Below, one piece after another: positions 1 to 9,909 of a stretch of 64,000 bases of DNA. The DNA lies in contig JAIQFG010000003.1 of assembly GCA_020073375.1 (NCBI GenBank), forward strand, positions 1-64,000. Reading direction: 5' to 3'. The translations under genes were made by a program, and so were the position numbers. Under the pieces are notes generated by a model that was not told where the DNA came from, did not search any database, and saw only the letters and a program-made list of their open reading frames with translations. The DNA comes from Terriglobia bacterium (GTDB lineage: Bacteria; Acidobacteriota; Terriglobia; Acidiferrales; UBA7541). How positions within the stretch are numbered: position 1 is the stretch's first letter; every line of letters begins with the position of its first letter.

Positions 1-419
1 TTGAATGTGGGCCGCCGGTGGGAAAGGACGCAAATCGGAATACCCGATTTGGCCCTCATGCACGCGCGCATCCTACGCCCGTTCCGGCCCCGGCGCAACG
101 ATTTTGGAAAGGCGGCCCGGGCAGCGCGAGATCTTGAATTTGCGGGTGCCCCAGTCTTCGGTTTTTGACGGCTGGGGATTTTGAATTGATAGTTGTAGAC
201 TGGATCGACGGATGGGATCGATGCGGACCAAGAGCAAGAACCCCGCCCTTGAAAACCATGAAGAACGGGGGACCCGAGTTTCAGACCCTTGCAACCTCCA
301 GGCCACCCGCTTGGTCAAGTGTCGCCTGATGAATTAAAGGCCCTGCTCGAATAAACAGATTCTTCGTAATATGAAGGTATAGACAAGTTGGCAATTATTG
401 GCGTAGGCTTTACTGGCAA
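1..419. other. Intergenic region with no supported gene
   Basis: I see no convincing coding region here. The short minus-strand reading frames are low-complexity and lack family motifs. The right part (about 132-273) holds one copy of a diverged direct repeat that recurs at 1359-1502. Base composition is lower in GC than the rest of the window, as in the next two kilobases. No recognisable promoter was found for the gene starting at 420. Confidence 0.5.
132..273 (+). repeat. Diverged ~140-bp direct repeat, copy A
   Basis: Shares with 1359-1502, in the same orientation and order, the blocks 'cagtcttcggtttttga', 'gactggatcgacggatggga', 'gaccaagagcaagaacc' and 'ccccgcccttgaaaacc', ending in a short CCCCG...CGGGG hairpin. 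The two copies bracket the gene pair at 420-1304. Either a dispersed intergenic element or the scar of an insertion. Confidence 0.7.
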
Positions 420-905
420 ATGTCCACGGATAATCAAAGCATTCCAGTTCGGCGCCACTCTCTATCGCATCTGGAAACCTATGACATTACCGCCGACGAA
501 TTAGATCGCATCCAAACAGAATGCATGGGAACGGGCCAGGATCTGCAATTTTGCCTTGTAGCCCTGACAACTGGAATTACCTGTTTGGCATCCTTGTTGC
601 TGACAGAGATTATATCCGTGAAGATTTATAACGGCTTCTTGGTTTTCACGGTCGTCGGATTCGTATTTGCACTGTATTACGCGATTCAGTACTGGCGAAA
701 GAAAGGAAATCTCGTTTCAATCGTGCAACGGATCAAGGATCGGCAAGTTGGTCCTATAGGTGAACAAGGCCACGAAGTGCGGCCAGCGGAACTGGCGACT
801 CTACCCGTGACGACGGCCCGCGGCGAAGTTGCGGTGGACGCGTATCTAGCAGCATCTGGAGAGTCGCAGCACGCACCGCCGGCCAATCCGGCCCCGGAAA
901 AATAA
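420..905 (+). CDS. Two-TM membrane protein of unknown function
   Basis: 161 aa. A polar N-terminus (about residues 1-41, with a 'YDITADELDRIQTE' helix-like segment) is followed by two hydrophobic segments, about residues 42-64 and 70-90, and then a soluble Pro/Ala-rich tail. No signal peptide or enzymatic motif is visible. The stop codon TAA (903-905) directly abuts the ATG of the Cas2-like gene at 906, so the two are almost certainly co-transcribed and translationally coupled. A compact two-TM protein linked to a small ferredoxin-fold protein resembles the membrane-effector architecture seen in bacterial conflict systems, but that is inference. The start has no strong ribosome-binding site. 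I do not recognise a named family. Confidence 0.75.
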   Translation: MSTDNQSIPVRRHSLSHLETYDITADELDRIQTECMGTGQDLQFCLVALTTGITCLASLLLTEIISVKIYNGFLVFTVVGFVFALYYAIQYWRKKGNLVSIVQRIKDRQVGPIGEQGHEVRPAELATLPVTTARGEVAVDAYLAASGESQHAPPANPAPEK

Positions 906-1304
906 ATGATTGTCATCTTAACGTACGACCTAAAGGGAAAACGAGACTATTCAGCGCTATTCGACGCCATAAAGCAAGAGGGTGTGTGGTGGCACTACAT
1001 GGCTTCGACGTGGTTACTGAATACTGCAAAGGGGCCGTACGAAATCGCTAACGATCTCAAGCCCTTTTTAGACCAATACGATTACATGTTTGTGGCACCA
1101 ATTGCACCAGCATATTCCGGCTGGTTACCAGAACAGGCGTGGGAGTGGATACGTACCCAGGCGAATGTGCCGCCGCCGGTGGTACTGGGACCGGTTCCAC
1201 CGCCCCCGCAGCGTACCACGCTCCTTACACGCCCTCCAGGACAGTGGGGACCGTCATATATAAAACTTTCTGACCTCGCAGGAAAGAAACAAGACAAGGG
1301 GTGA
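906..1304 (+). CDS. Cas2-like / 'SinR family' small protein
   Basis: 132 aa. The N-terminus reads 'MIVILTYDLKGKRDYSALF', then a 'GVWWHYMASTWLLNT' block, then 'APAYSGWLPEQAWEWI' around residue 70. This YDL...DY...WWHY..STW...GWLP..AWEW pattern is that of small proteins usually annotated as SinR-family or Cas2-like, with a ferredoxin-like fold. No Cas1, repeat array or other cas gene is in the window, so a CRISPR role is unlikely. The C-terminal ~45 residues are Pro-rich and look disordered. It starts immediately after the stop of the two-TM gene. Function in this family is not established to my knowledge, so the call is to the fold only. Confidence 0.7.
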   Translation: MIVILTYDLKGKRDYSALFDAIKQEGVWWHYMASTWLLNTAKGPYEIANDLKPFLDQYDYMFVAPIAPAYSGWLPEQAWEWIRTQANVPPPVVLGPVPPPPQRTTLLTRPPGQWGPSYIKLSDLAGKKQDKG

Positions 1305-1358
1305 AAATTATGGCAAAGAAACAGACAATTGACCGGACATATGGCCTGGGCATTGCAT

Positions 1359-1502
1359 GATTTTGAATTGTCGAGCGGCCAAGTCTTCAGTTTTTGAATG
1401 TTAGGATTTTTCACTTGATAATCCCAGGCTGGACCAGCGAATGGAATCGATACAAACCAAGATCAAGAACCCCGCCCTTAAAAACCCTCAACGACGGGGC
1501 AC
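1359..1502 (+). repeat. Diverged ~140-bp direct repeat, copy B
   Basis: Second copy of the element at 132-273. It lies in the 225-bp gap between the Cas2-like gene and the Nmad3 gene and ends 'aaccccgcccttaaaaaccc' followed by a CGGGG arm. Identity is partial (many substitutions and small indels), so the duplication is old or the family is dispersed. Confidence 0.7.
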
Positions 1503-1529
1503 GCGGGCGAAAGGGAGTGCCCCTGCCCA

Positions 1530-2405
1530 ATGAAGATCTCTATAAGCAGGAAGGGGGTGGATAGTGGGTCCGGCAAGATGGCGAGCCCCATTCTTCCTTG
1601 CGGCTGTCTCTGTTCTATACCAATCCCTTATGAGAATTCGGACGTGCGCTACTCCAACATTCATTTCGGGACACGAACCCTACAGGACATCCGCGATCGG
1701 TTGAAACCGGAAAGCTCTGATAAGCGGGCCCATCTCGACCCAGACCTCAGCCGCGACGCGCTCTTCGATCGTCCCAAGGCTTGGAGGCCAGCTTTCGGAC
1801 AATCAGGACCTGCCGGAGGGCATCTCATAAACCAGGGCATGTGCTGCGGCGGGCTATTCATCTTTTTCGGATGGTTTCGGAGAACGAAAATCTCAGACGA
1901 TGGCGAGCTAGAATTTGACTCTGATGATCCCGATGGAAGGCACATCGTTTTCGGTTGGCTAGAAGTGGGCGATGTTGTGGACAAAGTTCCGTTACGGCCC
2001 GAGGTATCATTTCTGAAAAGCCACCCACACATACAATTCTTTAAGCAGGAAGGCGGCAACAACAGGATATACGTCTCCTCAACTACGGGCCTCAACGCAG
2101 ATCTGTTCCCAACCGAAGCAGAGAGTATCGTACTAACACGGAACGAAAAACCGCGTTCGCAATGGCTACTCGACGAAGCATTCGAGTCCCTGATTCCTGA
2201 ACTTGGAGTTCGTGAACTCACTTATCATGGCAATAAATTGCGCTGGAAACGAGCAAGCGGAAAGATTGAACTTCACACAGTAAGCAGAGGCCAAGAATTC
2301 GTGTTTGACGGTGACCGACACCCGAGAGCAAGGGATTATTTCGTGAGGCACATTAAAAGAGTGATGTCGAAAAAACCGCGACACTGCTCTCACAATTTTC
2401 AGTGA
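1530..2405 (+). CDS. Nmad3-type nucleotide-modification-associated protein
   Basis: 291 aa. The sequence shows the family signature: 'MKISISRKGVDSGSG' at the N-terminus, 'SPILPCG...SIPIP' near residues 20-35, 'HLDPDL' around 70, 'FGQSGPAGGHLINQG' around 90-102, 'LFIFFGWFR' around 110, 'HIVFGWLEVGDVV' around 137, and 'RGQEFVFD' near the C-terminus. These match the nucleotide modification associated domain 3 family, predicted from comparative genomics to take part in DNA base modification or defence. It lies downstream of the 2TM/Cas2-like pair with 225 bp between, so co-transcription is uncertain. No methyltransferase or helicase partner is within the window. Lower GC than neighbouring housekeeping genes suggests transfer. 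Family assignment from memory; biochemical role unknown. Confidence 0.75.
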   Translation: MKISISRKGVDSGSGKMASPILPCGCLCSIPIPYENSDVRYSNIHFGTRTLQDIRDRLKPESSDKRAHLDPDLSRDALFDRPKAWRPAFGQSGPAGGHLINQGMCCGGLFIFFGWFRRTKISDDGELEFDSDDPDGRHIVFGWLEVGDVVDKVPLRPEVSFLKSHPHIQFFKQEGGNNRIYVSSTTGLNADLFPTEAESIVLTRNEKPRSQWLLDEAFESLIPELGVRELTYHGNKLRWKRASGKIELHTVSRGQEFVFDGDRHPRARDYFVRHIKRVMSKKPRHCSHNFQ

Positions 2406-2508
2406 AAATACCAGGCAATTAATGGTCGGCCGGATTCGTCTTTTTGGTGACAGATCGTTAGGCCAATACGTCATTCAACCCGGCCGAAGCTCAAAAACAT
2501 CGAAAAAC

Positions 2509-3102
2509 TGGCGGGCAAGCCTGTAAGCCGGATTCTGTTCGCCCCGCAGGGTTTGATGCCCGCGCGACGTAGCGATCATTCCTCTAGGTCCCGGTTCGCA
2601 CCGGGACTCCAGCAGCCTACCCGAGGGTTCTGACGAGCTGGGCAGCTCTCCCCTCCTATTTGGCCTTGCACCACGCGGGGTTTGCCGTGCCTCCGGTGTT
2701 GCCACCGGAGCGGTGGGCTCTTACCCCACCGTTTCACCCTTACCGAGCACTGCTGCCTTCGACGAGCCGCTTGCGCGGGCCGTCTTCAAGACCTGCCAAA
2801 GGTTTTCCTTCGGCCGGCCACCGAGGCGCTTTGCACCGGCGGTTTATTTTCTGTGGCACTGTCCGTAGCCGAAACCTCGCCTCGCTTGCGCGTACCGCGC
2901 GAAGAAACGGCCCCCTGGCGTTACCAGGCGCGTTGCCCTTTGGTCCCACACGCCGCGCGCCGGGATTTTCATCCCAGCCTCGCGCCGCTGAGGACCACGG
3001 TGTCCGGACTTTCCTCCCGGCCAGCCTTCTTGAGCCGGGCTCCAAGTAGAGCCCGGACCCGCTTGCGAAGACCGGCCCAGCGATCACCCGGCTTGCCCGC
3101 CA
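2509..3102 (-). ncRNA. rnpB: RNase P RNA (M1 RNA), bacterial class A type
   Basis: On the minus strand the RNA begins 'ggcgggcaagc' and ends with its exact complement 'gcttgcccgcc', an 11-bp P1 helix. Conserved core elements are in order: 'gaggaaagtccggacaccg', 'ctggtaacgccaggggg', 'cagtgccacagaaaat' followed by 'aaaccgcc', 'ggtaagggtgaaacggt', 'gcaaggccaaatagg', 'gggtaggctgctgga', 'agaggaatgatcgctac' and 'cagaatccggcttacagg'. It is the catalytic subunit that trims tRNA 5' leaders. At about 590 nt it is much longer than the usual 350-450 nt, with extra length between P1 and the core and in the P12 region. A -10 box sits just upstream. Confidence 0.96.
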
Positions 3103-3107
3103 CTCCC

Positions 3108-3136
3108 ATTATATCACCTTGGACGGGTGCCAAACG
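3108..3136 (-). promoter_or_regulatory. rnpB promoter
   Basis: Reading the minus strand, a perfect TATAAT lies at 3113-3108, which places the start point at the 5' base of the P1 helix (about 3101). A -35 box is poor: 'TTGGCA' is present at 3133-3128 but only 14 bp upstream. The -10 call is firm, the -35 call is weak. Confidence 0.75.
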
Positions 3137-3190
3137 GTTACCGAAGGAGGGAGTTCCGTCCTAATTTGAATTTCCGGGAAGATTTCGGAG

Positions 3191-3303
3191 GTCCGAGCTT
3201 TAGCTCGGACATTCCCGGCTCATATTTTACGGGCTTTAGCCCCTGAAGCTCCTGGGGTTAAAACCCCTTGTCCACCTATACATTTCGTCGGGGCTAAAGC
3301 CCC
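3191..3303. repeat. Cluster of short palindromes of the GGGGCTAAAGCCCC type
   Basis: Four short palindromes follow one another: 'gtccgagctttagctcggac' (3191-3210), 'gggctttagccc' near 3231, 'ggggttaaaacccc' (3254-3267) and 'ggggctaaagcccc' (3290-3303). They fill most of the 350-bp gap between rnpB and the OmpA-like gene. No gene is visible in that gap. Probably a dispersed palindromic (REP-like) element. Confidence 0.7.
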
Positions 3304-3458
3304 GGCCATCGAAACCGATCGCACGTCAAATTAAGACAACACAAGATGTACCGCCACAAAAAATCGCCCGTAAAAGACGAAAGAGCGCGACCCGTCATGG
3401 GGCGGCGCTCCCTCGGAGAATTTGCCATCAACTATGAAGGACTGCTGATCCCCGCGGC

Positions 3459-4154
3459 CTAGGCCAACGGCTTGGCGGAATAAACGGTGATCTCGACGCG
3501 GCGGCTGGCGGCGCGGGCGTCCTTGCCCTTGCCATCGTCGATCAACTTCTGCTGCCCCAGGCCGATCATGTGGACTCGGTAGACGGGGACATTGTGGCTG
3601 CCGACGAGGTACGAAATCACGGCGTTGGCGCGTTCCCGGCTCAGCGTGTCGTTGTATGCGGCGTTGCCGGTCTGATCCGTGTAGCCCTCGACGGTGATGA
3701 AGTAGCGCTGCAGGGATCCCACTTGCGTGGCGACTCCGTCCAGCTTGGCTTTTTCATCCGCGGTCAGAGCGTACTTGTTGATTCCGAAATGCACGACGGC
3801 GGCGGCGCCGGCGGGCTTGTAATCGTCAATATTGGCGATGACCGCGCGCAGGTCGCCCAGGCCCTTGGCATTGGCGTCGGCCTTAGCCATCGCGCCTTTT
3901 GCGGTGCCGTCGGCGGACTTGGCGATTTCGTCGGTGGCGGACAATTTCTTTTCATCTTCGTCCACAACCTGATTGGTCTTGGTGATGTCCGAAACCTGGG
4001 ACGCATCGCGGCTCTTGGAAGCCGTGTCCACTTCTGTGACCTTCTTATCGATCGGATCAATCGACTGCTTTACGTAGCCCTTCGTCGCGCAGCCAACCAT
4101 AGAGAACAAACCGGCAGCCAAAACTGCGGTCGTAAATAAGCTAAACTTCCTCAT
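3459..4154 (-). CDS. OmpA-family lipoprotein (Pal-like)
   Basis: 231 aa from the ATG at 4154, preferred over one six codons upstream because a GGGGGAG ribosome site sits 9 nt before it. Signal peptide with lipobox 'FSMVGC' (Cys at about residue 23), then an alanine/lysine-rich, probably coiled-coil linker (30-110), then a C-terminal OmpA-like peptidoglycan-binding domain: 'VVHFGINKYALTADEKAKLD', 'VEGYTDQTGNAAYNDTLSRE' and 'RRVEITVY'. It should be anchored in the outer membrane and bind peptidoglycan non-covalently through the domain's Asp and Arg. It stands alone between rnpB and ligA, with no tol genes nearby, so it is a Pal paralogue rather than the Tol-Pal member. Confidence 0.85.
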   Translation of the reverse strand: MRKFSLFTTAVLAAGLFSMVGCATKGYVKQSIDPIDKKVTEVDTASKSRDASQVSDITKTNQVVDEDEKKLSATDEIAKSADGTAKGAMAKADANAKGLGDLRAVIANIDDYKPAGAAAVVHFGINKYALTADEKAKLDGVATQVGSLQRYFITVEGYTDQTGNAAYNDTLSRERANAVISYLVGSHNVPVYRVHMIGLGQQKLIDDGKGKDARAASRRVEITVYSAKPLA

Positions 4155-4407
4155 TTTTCGCGTCTCCCCCATTTGCGGTCCCGGATCATTAGCGCAGCGA
4201 TCCTAGGATCTCCATTCCCAGAGTGCACATGGGCTAGGGCACGTGTGCAACCATTTCAGGAATGCCGAACTGTGTGCCGCAAATCATTGTATATCAAACG
4301 ATTAAATAAATGCAGCGTAGAATGGCCTTTCGTAAAGAGGGTCGGGGGCCGCGTAACTTTTACACAACTGTATACGCATTAGGTACAAATTTTAGTGTTT
4401 CGTCCAT

Positions 4408-4490
4408 GTAGGACAGACACTCTTGTCTGTCCGGTTTTGGTGCGCGGCCAGGAAAATCTAAACCGGACAGACAAGAGTGTCTGTTCTGCC
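4408..4490. repeat. Intergenic inverted repeat, variant 'ACTCTTGTCTG'
   Basis: Arms 'aggacagacactcttgtctg' and its near complement 'acagacaagagtgtctgt' are separated by about 30 bp. It is a variant of the 'GTAGGACAGGCTTCAGCCTG' family found ten more times downstream. The rest of 4155-4552 has no gene that I can support. Confidence 0.75.
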
Positions 4491-4552
4491 AAAACGCTCG
4501 AACCAATTTTCTTCATTGCCGGATTGTGGCGGGAGCCGTGACAGCAAAAACA

Positions 4553-6802
<2,250 letters not shown>

Positions 6803-6838
6803 CTATCCTGTGTTTCTGATTTGAACGGAGTGAACCGC

Positions 6839-7756
6839 TTGCATCCATCAACCCGAGACGCCGTCCTGATCGTGAATCCCACCGCGGGAGGCGGCCGTCG
6901 TGTTCGGCAACTGGATGATGCGCGGCGCATTTTCCGCGAAGCAGGAATCGAAACCGAGCTCCAGCAAACTACGGCGCCCGGCGAGGCGACCATTCTTGCG
7001 CGCCGCGCCGTGCAGGATTCACGCCAGATGGCCATTGTCTGCGGCGGAGACGGCACGGTGAACGAAGCAGTGAACGGTCTGGCTTGCAGCGAAGTGCCGC
7101 TCGCGGTTCTGCCGTCGGGCACCGCCAACGTGCTGGCGAAAGAACTCGGGCTTCCCTGGAATTTGCCCCGCGCGGCCGCGCGCATTGCTCGCGCGCCGTA
7201 CCGCCGGATCGCGCTCGGCCTGGCCATTCCGGAAAAATCCAGCGGCGAGCCGCGCTATTTTCTGAGCCTTGCCGGCGCCGGCGCCGACGGCGCACTGGTT
7301 TCCGCGGTCCGCCCGGAGATCAAGCTCAAGGCCGGCATTCTCGCGTACTGGCAGGAAGGTTTTCGCCAGCTTTCGCGCTACCAATTCCCGCTTTTCCGCA
7401 CAATGATGGCCGACGGCCCGATCGACGCCTCGATGGTCGTCGTGGGGCGCACCAAAAATTACGGTGGGCCGTTCAAGATCACGACCGAAGCCGATCTTCT
7501 GCGCCCCGAATTCGAGCTCGCCTTTGTGACCACGCGCAGCGCGTGGCGGTATATCGCCTACCTGCCGCTGCTCTGGGCCGGAAAATTGCGCGGCGCGCGC
7601 CACGTCCGTTTCTTCAAGGCCAGTTCCCTGCACTGCGCGTCGACCACCTCATCCCAAGTGCTGATCCAGGTGGATGGAGAACCCGCCGGTTGCCTCCCCG
7701 TAGAATTCCGCATCGTCCCCGACGCCCTCACGCTAGCCATCCCCGATTCGGTGTAG
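6839..7756 (+). CDS. Diacylglycerol/lipid kinase (DAGK catalytic domain, YegS-like)
   Basis: About 305 aa. Near the start is the phosphate-binding block 'VLIVNPTAGGGRR', followed by the kinase motif 'VCGGDGTVNEAVNG' and 'LPSGTANVLAKELGLP', the hallmarks of the DAGK/YegS/sphingosine kinase family. The C-terminal half carries 'SLAGAGADG' and the 'IQVDGEPAG' motif. It should phosphorylate a lipid alcohol at the inner membrane; the substrate cannot be told. The start is uncertain: a TTG at 6839 has GGAG 8 nt upstream; GTG at 6830 and ATG at 6740 are in frame, but the latter adds about 30 residues that do not look like the family. Divergent from ligA. Confidence 0.85.
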   Translation: MHPSTRDAVLIVNPTAGGGRRVRQLDDARRIFREAGIETELQQTTAPGEATILARRAVQDSRQMAIVCGGDGTVNEAVNGLACSEVPLAVLPSGTANVLAKELGLPWNLPRAAARIARAPYRRIALGLAIPEKSSGEPRYFLSLAGAGADGALVSAVRPEIKLKAGILAYWQEGFRQLSRYQFPLFRTMMADGPIDASMVVVGRTKNYGGPFKITTEADLLRPEFELAFVTTRSAWRYIAYLPLLWAGKLRGARHVRFFKASSLHCASTTSSQVLIQVDGEPAGCLPVEFRIVPDALTLAIPDSV

Positions 7757-7770
7757 TATTCGCAAGCGCC

Positions 7771-7802
7771 CAGTAGGACAGTCTTCAGCCTGTCTGCTTT
7801 TA
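7771..7802 (+). repeat. Solo half-copy of the GTAGGACAGG repeat
   Basis: Only the left arm 'cagtaggacagtcttcagcc' with its 'tgtctgctttt' extension is present. The matching right arm seen in other copies is missing. It lies between the lipid kinase and YdjM-like genes. Confidence 0.75.
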
Positions 7803-7858
7803 GTTTTCCCCGGCGCGAAACTTCGCGCAGCCAGAAACCTGCGCCCCAGAAAAATCCC

Positions 7859-8866
7859 ATGAACCCTGTGACGCACGCGCTCGCCTCAATTGCCCTGGCC
7901 CGCGCAGGACTCAACAAGGCAACACGCATGGCTACGCCGATGCTGCTGGTGTCAGGCCTGGCCGCCGACGTGGATTGGTCCACGCGATTAGCCGGCGCGA
8001 GCGCGTTCCTGCGCGGCCACCGCACGGCCACGCATTCGCTGATCGGGACGGCGGCAATCGCTGTGGGCATCGCCGCGGCATTCTGGATTGCCGGACGAAA
8101 ATTCCCCAAACGCACCGTGGGAATGATGACCGCCACGACAATCTGCGCGGCCGGCGCGTCGGCGCATCTGTTCCTCGATCTGCTGAACGCGTACGGTGTG
8201 AAGCTGCTCTGGCCGTTCAGCGGCAAGTGGTTCGCCTGGGACCTGTCGGATTCGGTGGACGCCTGGATTATTTTCTTTTTGCTGGCGGGTTTGCTCTTGC
8301 CGGAACTCTTCCGCCTGATTCACGAAGAAATCGGATCCAGACCGAAGCGCCATGGCCGGCAGCGCGGCGCGATCGCGGGCCTGATACTGGTAGCTCTATT
8401 CATTGCCGGACGGGCATTCGCGCATCAGCGTGCCGTGGCGCTTCTGGACGCGCGAGAGTATCGCTCCGAGACGCCGCTGGTCTCGGCGGCTTTTCCCCGG
8501 CCCTCGAATCCGCTGGCGTGGTCCGGAGTGGTCGAAACCGATAACGCGCTGTTCAATTTGGAAGTCCCGCTCGGCCCCGCCGCCCATTTCGACCCCGATC
8601 AGGCCGCGGTGCACTTCAAGCCGCTGCCTTCGCTGGCGCTGAACAACGCCGTCGCCAGCGCCACCGCGGTTGAATTTTTGGAATACGCGCGATTCCCGCT
8701 GGCGAATGTCGAGCCGAACGGCGCCGGCTTCCGCGTGCGCATTCGCGACATGCGCTATGCATCCGAACTTCGCGGACGCCGCGGCATTGTCGCCGTGATC
8801 GATTTGAATGCCCAGAGCCTGGTGATTGCCGAGCGCCTGGATTTCGATTCCGGGACGAATTATTGA
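7859..8866 (+). CDS. Membrane-bound metal-dependent hydrolase (DUF457/YdjM family)
   Basis: 335 aa. The N-terminal 160 residues are an integral membrane domain with the family's ligand pattern: 'MNPVTHALASIAL', 'SGLAADVDW' and 'RGHRTATHSLIG' (His/Asp/His metal ligands), then several hydrophobic helices. The C-terminal ~150 residues lie outside the membrane after a last TM near residue 175 and have no recognised motif. The family is annotated as inner-membrane metal-dependent hydrolases; the substrate is unknown. No operon partner: the upstream gap contains a repeat and the downstream gene is convergent. Confidence 0.8.
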   Translation: MNPVTHALASIALARAGLNKATRMATPMLLVSGLAADVDWSTRLAGASAFLRGHRTATHSLIGTAAIAVGIAAAFWIAGRKFPKRTVGMMTATTICAAGASAHLFLDLLNAYGVKLLWPFSGKWFAWDLSDSVDAWIIFFLLAGLLLPELFRLIHEEIGSRPKRHGRQRGAIAGLILVALFIAGRAFAHQRAVALLDAREYRSETPLVSAAFPRPSNPLAWSGVVETDNALFNLEVPLGPAAHFDPDQAAVHFKPLPSLALNNAVASATAVEFLEYARFPLANVEPNGAGFRVRIRDMRYASELRGRRGIVAVIDLNAQSLVIAERLDFDSGTNY

Positions 8867-8898
8867 ATTACAAGGACTCACGGACGGGGAGATGGGCC

Positions 8899-9516
8899 TC
8901 AGGATTCCGCCGGAGGCTTAAGCGCGTAACGGGAAGCGAGATAAAGAGTCGCCACGATGAGCAGAGTGATCACCGCGACATCCAGCTTGTGCGTCAGCAG
9001 GAACGGCATGGCTTGATCCCCATATCGGACCGCCAGATAGCCCTCGCCGAAAAACCGGAATCCCCGAGCCACCAGCAGGCCGATCACAAACGATCGCACC
9101 GGCATTTCCAGCGCCCCCGCGGCAATCACAAATAATTTGAACGGATTCGGTGGAGGCAGCAGCGCCGTCACCAGGATGCTCACGAACCCGTTGCGGTTGA
9201 TCCAGGCGTGAATGTGCCGCGCCCGCGGGCCGGCATGTTTGTGAAACATGGCCTCGCCACCCTTGCGCGCGAGATAGTAAAGAAGCAGGCAGCCCAGCAC
9301 CGAACCCAGCGTCGCCATGGCCGCGTAATACGGCATTCGCGCCGGGTTGCGAATCGAAAGGTCGATCAGCAGCAAATCATTGATCACCGGAAACGTGAGA
9401 ACCGAGGAATCCAGAAACGCGATCAGGAAAAGCCCGGCCCCGCCGGCGATGGCCACAATCGCCTGAAGCCATGCGGGTAGATGAAACGTCGGTGTCGGCG
9501 TGTCCATGAGGGGCAT
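8899..9516 (-). CDS. DedA/VTT-family membrane protein (YqaA-like)
   Basis: 205 aa with four to five hydrophobic segments. The VTT (formerly SNARE-associated) signature is seen as 'LLYYLARKGGEAMF', then 'ITALLPPPNPFKLFVIAAGAL' in outline (a Pro-rich re-entrant loop, about residues 115-140) and 'FVIGLLVARGFRFFGEG' with conserved arginines. Members act as lipid scramblases or flippases, or in envelope homeostasis. The short form with the PPPNPFK loop fits the YqaA-type subgroup. Convergent with the YdjM-like gene. The start could also be the ATG three codons in. Confidence 0.8.
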   Translation of the reverse strand: MPLMDTPTPTFHLPAWLQAIVAIAGGAGLFLIAFLDSSVLTFPVINDLLLIDLSIRNPARMPYYAAMATLGSVLGCLLLYYLARKGGEAMFHKHAGPRARHIHAWINRNGFVSILVTALLPPPNPFKLFVIAAGALEMPVRSFVIGLLVARGFRFFGEGYLAVRYGDQAMPFLLTHKLDVAVITLLIVATLYLASRYALKPPAES

Positions 9517-9909
9517 TTGAAAAGCTCGATTGTAGCAGAGTCATCCGGCACCGTGCCCCGCGTCTTGGCCCATGATTCTGCATGTGCGTTGCTTGACATG
9601 GCCCGAGCATGAATGGAGTATGACGCCTGTGATTTCCATTTGGGCGCTGCCCTGCCAATGAGAAAACCCATGTTGAACCGGAGAGATTCGAGAATCAGGA
9701 GTTTGCGTTTTCAATTTCAAATCTCAAATTTGAAATTTCAAATTTGGGTTCTCCTGTGCAACCCCGCACAAAAACGCTTTTGCACTCACCTGCTAGAGAA
9801 TATTTCAAATCCAGACAGCATTCCGCCCCTCCCCAGCATGGCCGCTTGAACCGCCCCCGCATCCGTCGTATCCTCGTTGGACCGAGTGTTCGCAAAGGAG
9901 AAAACCGGG
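9517..9909. other. Intergenic region with AT-rich palindrome
   Basis: No gene is supported. At 9707-9750 there is an AT-rich block of alternating 'caatttcaaa' and 'tttgaaatttc' units with dyad symmetry, of the kind found as dispersed short repeats. The right end contains the strong ribosome-binding site (AAAGGAG, 9894-9900) of the next gene. Confidence 0.5.

Noticed and set aside
906-1304. Possible CRISPR-Cas locus because of the Cas2-like protein
   Set aside because: No repeat-spacer array, no cas1 and no effector genes nearby. The protein belongs to the solitary SinR/Cas2-like type.
2660-3164. Open frames across 2475-3164 on both strands
   Set aside because: They lie over the RNase P RNA, whose conserved elements explain the sequence.
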